Assembly (NCBI RefSeq): GCF_021732705.1
Contig: NZ_JAKFUM010000003.1
Span: forward strand, 248,001 to 312,000
DNA length: 64,000 nt
Source of the DNA: Nevskia sp.
GTDB taxonomy: Bacteria; Pseudomonadota; Gammaproteobacteria; Nevskiales; Nevskiaceae
Direction of reading: 5' to 3'
Program-made: the position numbers and the translations under genes
Notes under the pieces: model-generated
Told to the model about the DNA's origin: nothing
Database searches by the model: none
Seen by the model: the letters and a program-made list of their open reading frames with translations, nothing else
Shown here: piece by piece, positions 26,102-35,257 of the stretch
Layout of the letters: every line of letters begins with the position of its first letter
How positions within the stretch are numbered: position 1 is the stretch's first letter

Positions 26102-26535
26102 CAGTAGTCCTCCAGGCGTTCGCCGGGCATGGCGTACTGCACCCTCTGATACAGGGGAAAGACGGTGGTGTAGCCGGGCACCGGCACCGGATCGGTGCCG
26201 GCCAGGTGTGGGAACACGTACATGACCAGATCGGGGTTGGGGAGCCGGTGGAACTGGCGGTAGATCTCGTTGGCCGCGGTGCGCGTGTAGGCAGCAGCGG
26301 TGGCAGGCGCCGCCTGCACGTCGGCCTCGGTCAGCGGCCGGCGCAGGCCCTGACGCGCATCGAGCAGTTGCCGCGCCGCTTGCCCGCCACCGGCGCTGCC
26401 GCCCGTCTCCTGGTTCCACACATCGAGCATGGTGTGATCGCCGTGCGGCAGCAGCTTGTCTTTGCTGGTGGCGCAGCCGCCCAGCAACACGACCGCGCAC
26501 AGGATCGCGGCCGATTCAATCCAAATCCGACGCAT
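26101..26535 (-). CDS. ICE lipoprotein, TIGR03751 family
   Basis: The 144-aa protein has a lipoprotein signal (hydrophobic residues 8-18, lipobox LLGGC with Cys 21), so it should be anchored in the outer membrane. Its C-terminus YTTVFPLYQRVQYAMPGE is typical of the family. It stands in the TraV/VirB7 position between the TraB-like and ATPase genes. It overlaps the TraB-like gene by 20 nt. Confidence 0.85.
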   Translation of the reverse strand: MRRIWIESAAILCAVVLLGGCATSKDKLLPHGDHTMLDVWNQETGGSAGGGQAARQLLDARQGLRRPLTEADVQAAPATAAAYTRTAANEIYRQFHRLPNPDLVMYVFPHLAGTDPVPVPGYTTVFPLYQRVQYAMPGERLEDY

Positions 26536-27988
26536 GCTTGCCTCCGATGCGGTGATTGACCCGGCGCCCCTTGGCGTCGTAGTCGATGTTGAGCGGCTGC
26601 TCCAGGTGCACGGCGACTTTGGCGCCGGGGCGCACGTACACCGCGGCGAAGGCCTGCCCGTAGAGCTTGTTGACCCAATCGGCCATGTCGCGCACGCCGC
26701 CGGCGAGGATGCGGCCCATGGCCTCGTTGCCGCTGATGCCCACCGTGCCGAGCGAGCCGTTGCTGTTGGCGACGACGGCCACGCTGCCGTTGTCCGACTT
26801 GATCAGGGACGCCGCGCCGGCGCCCGCCGCGGTGATGAGGGCCTGCGAGCCCAGGTACTGCTGCGCGTTGCTGCGCCGCTCGCCGCTGACGCAGGGGATG
26901 CCATAGGGATCGCTGATCCAGCCCAGGCCGCCGTGCGTGGTGCTGTTTGCGTTGCCGCCCGAGCCCCCGCCGCCGTTCTGGTTGCGGTTGCCGTCCTCCG
27001 GCATCGTGCGCACCGTGCCGTCGTTAAAAACGAACGTCACCGAGCGAATCTGGCCGCGCACGCAGGAGAGCGTCCAGTCGCCCGAGGCCGTGCCGCTGAC
27101 CACCGCGCCGGCCACGTCGGGAATGTCGATGCCGTTGGCGGTCAGGTTGTCCGGGCCGATCAGCACCTTGAAGGGGTACGGGTCGTTGACCGTGCCGTCG
27201 ATGGGCACGCGCCCGATCAACGCGGTCATCGCGATGGAGCCCATCAGCGTCGAGTTCGACGGCACCGTGTAGACCGGCTTGGCCGACGCGCCCACCGCGC
27301 GGCTGCCCGCATCCGCCACCGTGCTGGCCACGTTGTCGGCCGTGTCGGAAAGCGTCTTCTGCGCCGGCCCGAAGCTGGTCGGGAAGTTCAGCCCGCCGCC
27401 GCTGCCGCTCTTCGCCGAAGGCTTCGCATCGTCAGGCTCAACCCAGCGCGTGCCGCTGGTGCTGCGCGCGGCGCCGCCCTGGGTGCCGCCGAAACCCTTG
27501 CCATCGCCTTCCTCCAGGCCGAGGCCCACCGGCAGGTCGGCCTGGCCGCCCTTGCCGGAGAGACCGTCCAGGCGCCGCTGCAGGTCTTGCAGCAGGCCCT
27601 GGGTCTGCTGGCGGTCGCTGGAGAGTTGCTCGCGGTCCTGCTGCAGGCGGCCGCGCTCGCCGTCGAGCGCAGACTGGATGCGTTGGTCGATCGCGCTTTC
27701 CCGCGCGCGCATGCGTTCGTTCTCGCTCTTCTGGTTCTTGTTGTCGTTGAGCGCCGTCTGCAGCTCGTTGCGCAACTGCTTGACCTGGGCCACCAGCGTC
27801 GCGACGGTATCGCGCGGCGTGTCGCCCTCGATGCCTAACGCCTTCATCTCCTCGGGCGTGAGCGGGTTGGCGCTGCCGGCCGGCGCCGGCCTGGCGCCGC
27901 GATCCCCGGAGAGCATCTTGATGCCGACGAACAGCAGCACCAGCGCCATCGGGATCAGCAGCCACTTCAGGAGGGGGTTACTTTTCAT
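26516..27988 (-). CDS. TraB/VirB10-like conjugation protein (TIGR03752)
   Basis: The 490-aa protein has an N-terminal membrane anchor (about residues 7-25). A coiled coil at about 60-150 (VAQVKQLRNELQTALNDN) and a Gly/Ser-rich linker follow, then a C-terminal beta-rich domain with PSNSTLMGSIAMTALIGRVP and a late NKLYGQAFAAVYVRPGAKVAVHLEQ. This is the VirB10/TraB layout, bridging inner and outer membranes. ATG 27988 begins MKSNPLLKW; it overlaps the TraK-like gene by 11 nt. Confidence 0.88.
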   Translation of the reverse strand: MKSNPLLKWLLIPMALVLLFVGIKMLSGDRGARPAPAGSANPLTPEEMKALGIEGDTPRDTVATLVAQVKQLRNELQTALNDNKNQKSENERMRARESAIDQRIQSALDGERGRLQQDREQLSSDRQQTQGLLQDLQRRLDGLSGKGGQADLPVGLGLEEGDGKGFGGTQGGAARSTSGTRWVEPDDAKPSAKSGSGGGLNFPTSFGPAQKTLSDTADNVASTVADAGSRAVGASAKPVYTVPSNSTLMGSIAMTALIGRVPIDGTVNDPYPFKVLIGPDNLTANGIDIPDVAGAVVSGTASGDWTLSCVRGQIRSVTFVFNDGTVRTMPEDGNRNQNGGGGSGGNANSTTHGGLGWISDPYGIPCVSGERRSNAQQYLGSQALITAAGAGAASLIKSDNGSVAVVANSNGSLGTVGISGNEAMGRILAGGVRDMADWVNKLYGQAFAAVYVRPGAKVAVHLEQPLNIDYDAKGRRVNHRIGGKHASDLD

Positions 27989-28907
27989 GGCGGGCACCTC
28001 CTTCGGCCTGGCCGGCCGCCGCGGCCGGCGGCAGGTTCACCGTCGCGTCGATCGGTGAGAGCTTGGGCAGCAGCGACTCGGCCAGGCCGTGGCCACGGGT
28101 AACGAGGTAGACGACCGTGGTGTCGGCGGCGCGGCCGGCCGGCGCTAGGTTCGGGTGCTGGAAGGTCGCGGCGAGGAAGTCGCCCTGCAACGCGCGCGGG
28201 TCCAGGTCGAGCCCGCGGGCGGAGATGTTGGTGAGCTTCACCGCCGTCACCCACTGGTCTTCGAGCCGCCACGCGGCCAGTGCCTGCGCATGCACCGGCA
28301 GCGTCGGCAGCAAGGTGGAAAGCTCCAGGCCGCGCCGCAGGTTGACGCGGCCGATGCCGGGAACGGGCTCTACGGTGCGCAGCGGCGCGTAGAGGTTCTG
28401 CGCTGCATAGCGCGTGAGCACGACCGCCACCGGCGTGGCCTGCTTTGCAGCAGGTGCCGTGCGTTCCGCATCGTCGTCCGCAGTCGCTGCAGGTTTTGCG
28501 GGCTCGCCGTAGCGGGTCGCCGGCACGTCACCTTCCACGATGCGCACGGGTTCGAGCGCCGGCTGACCTGCCTTGGCCGGCTCGGCCGCAATGTCGAGCA
28601 GGATCAGCGCGCCCGATTCCACGTCCTGCAATTGCAGCCGCGTGGGCAGGATTGGCGCATTGGCGCGCAGGTAGATCGCGCCTCCGGCGCTCTGCACGCG
28701 CAACTGCTCGCCGACCGTGGGCGGCACACCGATGCGCACGTCGCGTTCGATGAACACCACACGCTCCTGGCCGACCACCAGCGGCACCGCCAGCGGCAGG
28801 CGCTCCCAGCGTAGGATTTCGACGGCATGGACCGCAGGCACGAAAGCCAGGCACAGCAGCAGGCCGGCCAGGGCCGCCGCAGATGAACGCTTCACGAGGG
28901 ACTTCAT
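27978..28907 (-). CDS. TraK/VirB9-like conjugation protein (TIGR03749)
   Basis: The 309-aa protein has a signal peptide (hydrophobic stretch 10-26, VHA-V site). A beta-rich domain around VPLVVGQERVVFIERDVRIG is like TraK/VirB9 secretins. The C-terminal part (TAVKLTNISARGLDLDPRAL) is the conserved ICE block. It should form part of the outer-membrane core with the TraB-like protein and the lipoprotein. It overlaps the TraE-like gene by ATGA. Confidence 0.86.
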   Translation of the reverse strand: MKSLVKRSSAAALAGLLLCLAFVPAVHAVEILRWERLPLAVPLVVGQERVVFIERDVRIGVPPTVGEQLRVQSAGGAIYLRANAPILPTRLQLQDVESGALILLDIAAEPAKAGQPALEPVRIVEGDVPATRYGEPAKPAATADDDAERTAPAAKQATPVAVVLTRYAAQNLYAPLRTVEPVPGIGRVNLRRGLELSTLLPTLPVHAQALAAWRLEDQWVTAVKLTNISARGLDLDPRALQGDFLAATFQHPNLAPAGRAADTTVVYLVTRGHGLAESLLPKLSPIDATVNLPPAAAAGQAEGGARHEK

Positions 28908-29596
28908 GGGGTGTCTCCCTGCAGGTTGGAGCCGGCGCTCGTGGCCCGGCCGGGTGGCGCCGCAGGCGGAGGGGTTTCGATGCGCTCCGGCGCGCGTGCA
29001 TGGCAGTCCAGCGCCAGGCCGAAGGGGTTGCGCTCGGGGTCCACGTCCATACGCACGACCTTGAGCGCGTAGCGCACGAGCGCGCGCTTGACCTGCTCGG
29101 CGCCCAGGTACTCGTCGGCGCTCACGTCCAGCGTGACGATCCAGTTGTTGGCCGACACGGTGCGCACGCGCGCGGCCGGGTCGTCGCCGTAGCCGCGGCC
29201 GGGAATCTCGTAGATGCCGCGCACGCGCTGCCGCAGCTCGCCGTTGCTGCGCCGAAACTCGAAGTCCTGTTGCAGAAAGGCGCGGCAGCTCGGCGTGAAG
29301 TACGCAGACAGCGCATGCAGGTTGCGCGGATAGTCCTGCTCGCCGTTGGTCGGCCAGCGCTGGGCTTGCTGCCAAATGTAGAAGGTGAAGGCGTAGACGC
29401 TCTCGGGCGGAACGTCCCACCACTTGCGCGTGCTGCCCGAGCGCAGGTCGGGCGGCACGTGGATGGTCAGGCTCTTGGGCGCGCTCCACCAGCCGAAGCC
29501 AAGCAGCAGCGCCACGATGAACAGCGCGGCGCCGGCCAGGCGCAAGGTCTTCACGTGCGCCTGCAGGTGCGCGACCTCGTTCTTGAATCGGCTCAT
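28904..29596 (-). CDS. TraE/VirB8-like conjugation protein (TIGR03746)
   Basis: The 230-aa protein has a short cytoplasmic start, a single membrane helix at about residues 20-40 and a periplasmic domain. The NTF2-like fold typical of TraE is suggested by VYAFTFYIWQQAQRWPTNGEQDY and FTPSCRAFLQQDFEFRR. It is a bitopic inner-membrane scaffold of the secretion channel. ATG 29596 overlaps the TIGR03750 stop by 4 nt. Confidence 0.86.
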   Translation of the reverse strand: MSRFKNEVAHLQAHVKTLRLAGAALFIVALLLGFGWWSAPKSLTIHVPPDLRSGSTRKWWDVPPESVYAFTFYIWQQAQRWPTNGEQDYPRNLHALSAYFTPSCRAFLQQDFEFRRSNGELRQRVRGIYEIPGRGYGDDPAARVRTVSANNWIVTLDVSADEYLGAEQVKRALVRYALKVVRMDVDPERNPFGLALDCHARAPERIETPPPAAPPGRATSAGSNLQGDTP

Positions 29597-30021
29597 GGTC
29601 TACCTCGACGCAGGGACGGATCGGGCCGCAGGCGCCGCGTGGACCACCAGCCCGACCGGGTGATGAGCTGGCCCCCACCCGCATGCGCAGCCAGCGCGGG
29701 GTAGCGCAGCGCGAGGCGCCACTGGAGCTGGCGGTACAGCCAGGTGTCGGGCCGGCCACGCTTCCACCGCCGCAGCAGGCCGCCGCCCACGAAGACACCG
29801 ATGCCGATGCCGGCGACGATCAGCGTGGGCACCATCGCGATGCTGCGCGTCAGCCAGGCCAGCGGCACGCCGGCCACGAGACCGGCCGCGCCGGACAGGC
29901 CGGCGCAGACCCACAGCTCGTCGGCCGTGAGCCCGCGCACGACCACCGGGTGGCGGTTGAGGCGGTGCGGCAGGAAGGTCACGAGCCCGTCGCGTGACGG
30001 ACTCTCCAGGGCGCCGGCCAT
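29593..30021 (-). CDS. TraL-like membrane protein (TIGR03750, DUF3487)
   Basis: The 142-aa protein begins with LPHRLNRHPVVVRGLTADELWV, the family mark. Two membrane helices follow at about residues 36-58 and 60-82, then a basic tail. TraL/VirB3-like proteins sit in the inner membrane and assist pilin handling. It lies between the pilin-like and TraE-like genes, 12 nt after the former. Confidence 0.86.
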   Translation of the reverse strand: MAGALESPSRDGLVTFLPHRLNRHPVVVRGLTADELWVCAGLSGAAGLVAGVPLAWLTRSIAMVPTLIVAGIGIGVFVGGGLLRRWKRGRPDTWLYRQLQWRLALRYPALAAHAGGGQLITRSGWWSTRRLRPDPSLRRGRP

Positions 30022-30033
30022 CGTTGCCGGGCC

Positions 30034-30417
30034 TTACAGGACGCCGGTGGCCTTGGTCAGCAGCCAGATGCCGACGACCAGCAGGATCGCGCCCACCGCC
30101 ACCGTCAGGCCGAACTGGCCCCAGGTCGCGCGGCCGGTGTGGATCTCGGCGTAGCGGGTGTAGGCGTGGTAGCAGACACCGACGAACATCGAGGCGACGA
30201 CGAGCAGCGCGATCAGCAGCACGATGTCGTAGCCGTAGTTTTGCAGCGTCTGCATGATGCCGCTGCCGGTGCCGCGCGACGGGTCTTCCAGCGTGGGAAG
30301 GTCGGCGAACGACGGCAGCGGCGTGGCGGCGATGCCCAGCGGAATCAGCAGCGCGGCGATGCGCGAAGGCCGCAAAGGCAGCGAAGTGAGACGGGGAGAA
30401 GTAGCGGGAGCGTTCAT
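30034..30417 (-). CDS. Pilin-like ICE membrane protein (TIGR03745, DUF2976)
   Basis: The 127-aa protein has a signal-like segment (22-38, ending SFA-D), a short polar part and two hydrophobic segments at about 60-82 and 103-122. This is the VirB2-type pilin layout. It is probably processed and assembled into the conjugative pilus, though the pilin role is inferred from position and topology. Confidence 0.82.
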   Translation of the reverse strand: MNAPATSPRLTSLPLRPSRIAALLIPLGIAATPLPSFADLPTLEDPSRGTGSGIMQTLQNYGYDIVLLIALLVVASMFVGVCYHAYTRYAEIHTGRATWGQFGLTVAVGAILLVVGIWLLTKATGVL

Positions 30418-30438
30418 GGCGAAGTACCTTTCATGGGG

Positions 30439-30678
30439 TCAGGACAGGAGGAAAAAGCCCAGCACCAGGTACATCGCGATGAAGCGCACGATGACGCCGA
30501 GGAACTGGCGTTGGGTCAGGTGGTGCTCGGCCCAGCCGACATAGGCGGTGCGCATCGCCCACACGCCCCACAGCAGCAGGACGGCGAAGACGAAACCGAG
30601 CACGACGGTGGAGACGGCCCCGGGCGCGAAGCCGCTGTTGGCCGTGAAGGCGGCGACCTGATCGGCGGAAGGCGTCAT
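30439..30678 (-). CDS. Small ICE membrane protein (TIGR03758, DUF3262)
   Basis: The 79-aa protein starts with a polar MTPSADQVAAFTANSGF and has two hydrophobic helices at about 22-42 and 60-78. It is a conserved small inner-membrane partner found between RAQPRD and the pilin-like gene in this ICE family. Its ATG overlaps the RAQPRD stop by ATGA, so it is probably made in fixed ratio with it. Confidence 0.82.
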   Translation of the reverse strand: MTPSADQVAAFTANSGFAPGAVSTVVLGFVFAVLLLWGVWAMRTAYVGWAEHHLTQRQFLGVIVRFIAMYLVLGFFLLS

Positions 30679-31082
30679 GGCGACGGCGCCTCCTTGGCCG
30701 GCGTCGCAGGCGCCGCGTTGCTGCGCGTGTAGCCGCCGGCCAGCGGCACGGGATCACGCGGCTGGGCGCGTTGCGGAACGAGGTAGTCGCGCACGCCGGT
30801 GCGCACACGCTCCAGGTCGGCGCGCAGCCGCACGTAGTCGAAGTGGTAGCGGGCGCGCTCCTGCGGCGCGGTGGCTGCGGCACGCTCGGCGAGACGGTCC
30901 AGCAGGTCGAGCTGGTGCGTCACCGCGGCGAGCATCTCGCGCTCCGCGGCGTTGTCGGAGGCATCGGCCGCGATGGCGGGCTGCAATCCGGCAGCGGCAA
31001 GCAGCAGCGCGGCAAGACGCACGGCCCAGGGTGCCGCGACGGCGAAACGCCGAACCTGCGCGGGATTGCGAGTGGTTTCCAT
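30675..31082 (-). CDS. RAQPRD family ICE protein
   Basis: The 135-aa protein has a signal peptide (about 20-38, AIA-A) and a helical mature part. The name-giving motif QRAQPRDP lies near residue 108, followed by a short proline-rich tail. It is an exported protein of unknown function that is strictly tied to G-type ICE secretion operons. Its start at 31082 follows a 113-bp gap after the DUF4400 gene, room for a promoter or hairpin that I could not identify. Confidence 0.9.
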   Translation of the reverse strand: METTRNPAQVRRFAVAAPWAVRLAALLLAAAGLQPAIAADASDNAAEREMLAAVTHQLDLLDRLAERAAATAPQERARYHFDYVRLRADLERVRTGVRDYLVPQRAQPRDPVPLAGGYTRSNAAPATPAKEAPSP

Positions 31083-31195
31083 CGAGCCGTTCTCCGAGGG
31101 ATGCGGATGGCTCGATGCTCAAACGGCCGGTCTTCCAGCGCCGCAATCAATCGGAACCGGCCCGCCACCGCTTTCCGCGGCGGCGGCCGATGCGG

Positions 31196-31945
31196 CTACA
31201 GGTACTTCTTGAACGTCGCCGACGCGATGCACACCGCTACGCCCAGCAGCGCCGCGCTGGGCAGCAGAATCAGCAGCGGATGCACGCTGACCGGCAACGC
31301 CAGGTAAGTGACCCAGGGCAGCACCGCCAGCGGCATCAGGCTGGCTCTCGCCCGGTGGTAGACGAAGCCCGATTCGCGCCCGGCGCCGAAGCCGCGCACG
31401 TCGCGGCGCACAAGGCCATCCACCAGGCCGGTGAAGGCCGCCATCAGGAACAGCGGCAGGGTCAGGACCAGCACCAGCAGCCGCACGAGGAACACCAGCA
31501 CCGTGTAGGCCGAGGCGATCAGGTAGCTCTCCACGTGCACGTAGAGCTGACTGATGTAGTGGCGGAAGTCCTGTACCTGGCTGTGCGCACCGGCGCGTGA
31601 TTGCGCCGCCGCGTCGCGTATCCAGTCCAGCAGGCCCGTCTTCACGAACAGCCCTTGGTAGGCCCACTCGACGAGCTGGCGTGCACTGCGCCCCGGTTCC
31701 TGCACCAGCACGCTTTGCGTGAAATGCTCCGAGACCTGCGACAACTCGTAGTCCAGCATGCCCTGCGCGTGGCGCCAGCCCTGCTCGGGCCAGAAGAAGT
31801 GCATGCCGATGCACTCGATCGCGATGCACAGCACCAGCGAACCGGCCAACACCCCGAACAGCCGGAACGGCAGCGTGATGAGGCCCGCGATCAGGCCCTG
31901 CTGGCGAACCTGCTGGCGCTGGACGGCGACGGCGGGGTCGCTCAT
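31196..31945 (-). CDS. ICE membrane protein (TIGR03747, DUF4400)
   Basis: The 249-aa protein has membrane helices at about residues 23-45, 145-185 and 205-245, with an amphipathic middle region (VSEHFTQSVLVQEPGRSARQLVEWAYQGLF). It is the conserved membrane gene that follows the coupling protein in this ICE family. It overlaps traD by 4 nt. Its exact role is not known; partnership with TraD is inferred from the overlap. Confidence 0.86.
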   Translation of the reverse strand: MSDPAVAVQRQQVRQQGLIAGLITLPFRLFGVLAGSLVLCIAIECIGMHFFWPEQGWRHAQGMLDYELSQVSEHFTQSVLVQEPGRSARQLVEWAYQGLFVKTGLLDWIRDAAAQSRAGAHSQVQDFRHYISQLYVHVESYLIASAYTVLVFLVRLLVLVLTLPLFLMAAFTGLVDGLVRRDVRGFGAGRESGFVYHRARASLMPLAVLPWVTYLALPVSVHPLLILLPSAALLGVAVCIASATFKKYL

Positions 31946-34101
31946 GCCGTGGCCCCTTCATCCGCGCTCGCCATCTGCTTGAAGTCGGCGAGCAGATCGT
32001 CGGGCAGCGCCTGGTCCTGCAGGCCGGGAAGCCCCTTGTTGTCCCACCAGTCGCCGGCCTCGACGTAGTGCTGGCGCATGTAGCCGGCCAGCTCCTGCAG
32101 ATCCTTGGGCATGGCCTCGTCGGGGTCCGGTGCCGGCAAAGGCATACGCACCTTCCACAGGTGACCGCCTTCGATCAGCGCGAAGGCTTGGCCCTTGGGC
32201 AGGCTGACGACGTGCGCGGGCTCGATCAGCGGCACGCTGTTGCTGCTGATGCGGTCCTGCGTGTTGGACGTGAAAGCGGTGTTGCCGGTCGGATCGGAGC
32301 TGTCGGTGGCACCGCTCATCACCGTCGTCGTGTAGACCTCGACCTTGGGCAGTTGCCGCGTCAGCAGCTCGGCCGTGGCGGTCTCGCGCACGCGCAGCAT
32401 GAACAGGTTGTTGAAGTTGCCCACCACCTGACCCGCCTTCGCACGGTTGCCGATGCGCGCCTCGATGTCCGAGAGGGTCTGCGTGTATGCCGTGACCTGC
32501 ACGCCTGCGCCGCCGCCCTTGTTGACCATCGGGATGAACTCGTCGCCCATGAGTTCGTTGAACTCGTCGGCGTGCACGTTGATCGGCACTTTCACGCCGG
32601 TCGCAGCGCCCGGCAGGCCGTCGTCGATGCCGAACTTGTAGATGTGCCCGGCGACCGAGACGAGATCGCTGAACATCGAGTTGCCGACCGCCGCCGCGAC
32701 TTCCGCGTCCGACAGCGCATCCAGCCCGACGTAGACCACGGCCCGCTTTCGGATGATCTGCATCCAGTCGAAGATCGGTCGCGGGTCGGAGAGGTCCGAA
32801 TAGTTCGGCGCGAGCAACTGCGCGATCTTGCCGGTGGTGAGCTTTTCCAGCAGCGGCAGCAGCGACGCGACGATCTTGTCGAAGTAGGTTCGGTCGTAGC
32901 GCACAGCGCTGCGCAGGCCGTCGAGCACCGGGTCGTAGATGCGTACCTGCGAGAGGTACTGCTCCAGCGCGACGACGCGCTTCTCGCGGCCGATCATGTT
33001 GCGCGGGATGTTCTTGTCGTTCAGCTTGGCTTCGAGCTGGACGATGACCTCCCAGGCTTTCGGCTCTTCCCGTGCGAAGTAGTGCTGGGCATACTCGATG
33101 AACAGCGCATCGATGTTGATGACGTGGCGCTGGATCAGCAGGTAGTCGGGCCGCTGTCCCAACTCCACCAAAGCCCGCGCGATGATGTTGACGAAGCGCC
33201 AGGCGAACTCGCGGAAAGCCGCGCTGTTGCCTTCACCGGAGAGCTGGCCCGCGATGCGCGTGGCGACTTCGCTGATGCGGCCGAAGCGTCCCACCGCGTT
33301 GTAGCGTGCGGAGATGTCCGGCCAGCCTAGGTGGAAGACATAGAACTCGCCTTCGCGTCCGGCGCGCTTGGCCTCCACGTACATGCGCTTCAACAGGTCC
33401 GCGTCGCCCTTGGGGTCGAAGACGATCACGACCTCGTGCTGCCCATTGACCTTGCGCCGGATGTCCTGCGTGATGAACAGCTCGGCCAGGCGGGTCTTGC
33501 CGACGCGCGTGGTGCCTAACACCAGGCTGTGGCCGACGCGCTCGGCCAACGGCAGGGTGACGTCGACCTCGTGCGGCTCAATGCCGTGCAGCCGCGGCAG
33601 GCCCCCCACCGGCGGCAGCGGCCGCGCCGGGTTCAGCGGACTGTCCCAGGCCAGGGCCTTTGCCATCTTGGACAGCGGATACGGCGCGAACTCCAGGCGC
33701 TCTTCCATGCGCCGCGCCATTCGGTAGATCGCCGCCGGTTCGACGTAGCGCCTGAACTCCGGCCGGTAGGTCTGCATCAGCCGGTGCGTGTGCCGCTGGT
33801 CCCAGCGGAAGCCCCGGCCGACGAACAGCCGCTGCTGGCTGACCGGCACGTCGCGGCTGGTCATCACGTAGCGCGGCAGGCGCCGGATGTTGCGCCGGTA
33901 GCGCAGGATGGCCCAGGCGTCGTGAAAGCGCAGCGCGCCGAAGGCGATGAAGGCGAGCGCGCTGCCCAGGCCGAGTAGAGGGCTCAGCGCGAGCGACCAC
34001 GGGGCCACCAGGCATAGAAACGCGGCGCCCGCACAGACCGCGACGGTGTATAGCTCCACCGCTGGCCGCAGCAAGACTTCGACGGCTTGGGACTGGTCCA
34101 T
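31942..34101 (-). CDS. traD: Type IV coupling protein TraD (SXT/TOL subfamily)
   Basis: The 719-aa protein has an N-terminal membrane part with two helices (about 18-60). The ATPase domain shows Walker A GTTRVGKTR near residue 197 and Walker B VIVFDPKGDADL near 222. A C-terminal region holds LIEPAHVVSLPKGQAFALIEGG. It links the relaxosome to the secretion channel and pumps DNA. Its sequence places it with the TIGR03743 coupling factors. It starts 20 nt after the TIGR03765 gene. Confidence 0.93.
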   Translation of the reverse strand: MDQSQAVEVLLRPAVELYTVAVCAGAAFLCLVAPWSLALSPLLGLGSALAFIAFGALRFHDAWAILRYRRNIRRLPRYVMTSRDVPVSQQRLFVGRGFRWDQRHTHRLMQTYRPEFRRYVEPAAIYRMARRMEERLEFAPYPLSKMAKALAWDSPLNPARPLPPVGGLPRLHGIEPHEVDVTLPLAERVGHSLVLGTTRVGKTRLAELFITQDIRRKVNGQHEVVIVFDPKGDADLLKRMYVEAKRAGREGEFYVFHLGWPDISARYNAVGRFGRISEVATRIAGQLSGEGNSAAFREFAWRFVNIIARALVELGQRPDYLLIQRHVINIDALFIEYAQHYFAREEPKAWEVIVQLEAKLNDKNIPRNMIGREKRVVALEQYLSQVRIYDPVLDGLRSAVRYDRTYFDKIVASLLPLLEKLTTGKIAQLLAPNYSDLSDPRPIFDWMQIIRKRAVVYVGLDALSDAEVAAAVGNSMFSDLVSVAGHIYKFGIDDGLPGAATGVKVPINVHADEFNELMGDEFIPMVNKGGGAGVQVTAYTQTLSDIEARIGNRAKAGQVVGNFNNLFMLRVRETATAELLTRQLPKVEVYTTTVMSGATDSSDPTGNTAFTSNTQDRISSNSVPLIEPAHVVSLPKGQAFALIEGGHLWKVRMPLPAPDPDEAMPKDLQELAGYMRQHYVEAGDWWDNKGLPGLQDQALPDDLLADFKQMASADEGATA

Positions 34102-34121
34102 GGCGGGCGCTTCACGTCACA

Positions 34122-34676
34122 TCAGGGCTCGATGCCCGTGGCGGTGATCAGCACCGGGTAGTGCTTGAGCCCCAAGCGCTGCGCCAGCTCGTCTCCCGAG
34201 ACCGGCGAGAGCATCAAACCAGGTGCCAGGCGGCGCAGCGCGGCCAGTGCTTCGGGCGTCGCCACGTTGACCACCAGGCCCACGGCGCGCAGCGCCTGCA
34301 AATCCTTGCCCCGCTGTTTGAGCCATGCGCGCGAGGCGTCATCGTCGCCGACCAGGAACAATGGCGTGAGGCCTGGCGCGCGGATCACGCGACGCGGCTC
34401 GTCGCCCGGGGTGAGCCGCGCCGAGCGCACCGGCAGCATGGCCGCCTCGGCATCGGCAGGATTGCCGATGCGGGGTACTGGTTGCGGCATGGCCGGTTGG
34501 CCTGGCTGCGCATCTTGCGGGTTCAAGGCGCGGTAGTACGGCAGCGCCGAGGTGCCGCCCTTGTCCTCGACCACGATCAGCGGCGGTGACGCCGGCTTGG
34601 TATAGGGGCTGCGGTCCTGCGCGTCGGCGGTGGTGGCCAGCAGCGCCGCAGTCGCGGCAACGAGGATGCGGTTCAT
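34122..34676 (-). CDS. ICE protein, TIGR03765 (PFL_4695) family
   Basis: The 184-aa protein has a signal peptide (residues 4-19, ADA-Q). A C-terminal block follows, ALRAVGLVVNVATPEALAALRRLAPGL then LGLKHYPVLITATGIEP, which has the look of a small thioredoxin-like fold. It is exported and conserved at the head of the traD operon, between the transglycosylase and TraD genes. Function unknown. Confidence 0.83.
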   Translation of the reverse strand: MNRILVAATAALLATTADAQDRSPYTKPASPPLIVVEDKGGTSALPYYRALNPQDAQPGQPAMPQPVPRIGNPADAEAAMLPVRSARLTPGDEPRRVIRAPGLTPLFLVGDDDASRAWLKQRGKDLQALRAVGLVVNVATPEALAALRRLAPGLMLSPVSGDELAQRLGLKHYPVLITATGIEP

Positions 34677-35257
34677 GGCATGGGACTCCGGGCAGAGGGA
34701 AGTGAGGCGCCTGGCCCGAGCACGCGGGTCAGGTGCTGGTGGACGCTGCGGCGGTAGCGGGCGGCCGGCTCGCCGCCCGCGGGGCGGTGGTAGCGGCCGA
34801 TGGCGACCAGCCAGTCCTCGCCCGGCGTGTGCTGCTCCTGCAGGATTTCCGCGGCGATGGCGAGGTTGCGGTACGGGTCCAGCAGCTCGCAGGGATGCGC
34901 GTAGCGGTGCGCGTGGTAGCCGAGGTTGACCTGGCCGAGGCCGGCGTCGATGCGGTTGGCCGGCGTGCTGGCGAGCGCCCGGCGGATGCCTGCGCAGGCC
35001 TCGGCCCGCGTGGCGTAGCGTTCGGCGCGGCCGGCGACGTTGAGCGTCCACGGCCACGGGATCAGCCGGCCGCGCAGCCGGGCGCCGCTCTCCTGCAGCG
35101 CCACCGCATACAGCACCGGCGACGGCACGCCCGCCTGCTGAGCGGCGAGCTGGTAGGCAGGTGGCGGCACCTCCTGGCCGAAGACGATGGCGGCATGGGC
35201 GCAAAGGCCGAGGACCAAGGCCGCGCAGCCTGCACGGCGGGTTACTGCCGCTGCCAT
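34673..35257 (-). CDS. Lytic transglycosylase (SLT fold)
   Basis: The 194-aa protein has a signal peptide (about 10-27) followed by a goose-lysozyme-type catalytic region. The catalytic Glu is in YAVALQESGARL near residue 56, then GLGQVNLGYHAH and YRNLAIAAEILQEQ. It should open peptidoglycan locally so that the secretion channel can span the wall, the VirB1 role. It overlaps TIGR03765 by 4 nt and TIGR03759 by 16 nt. Confidence 0.9.
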   Translation of the reverse strand: MAAAVTRRAGCAALVLGLCAHAAIVFGQEVPPPAYQLAAQQAGVPSPVLYAVALQESGARLRGRLIPWPWTLNVAGRAERYATRAEACAGIRRALASTPANRIDAGLGQVNLGYHAHRYAHPCELLDPYRNLAIAAEILQEQHTPGEDWLVAIGRYHRPAGGEPAARYRRSVHQHLTRVLGPGASLPSARSPMP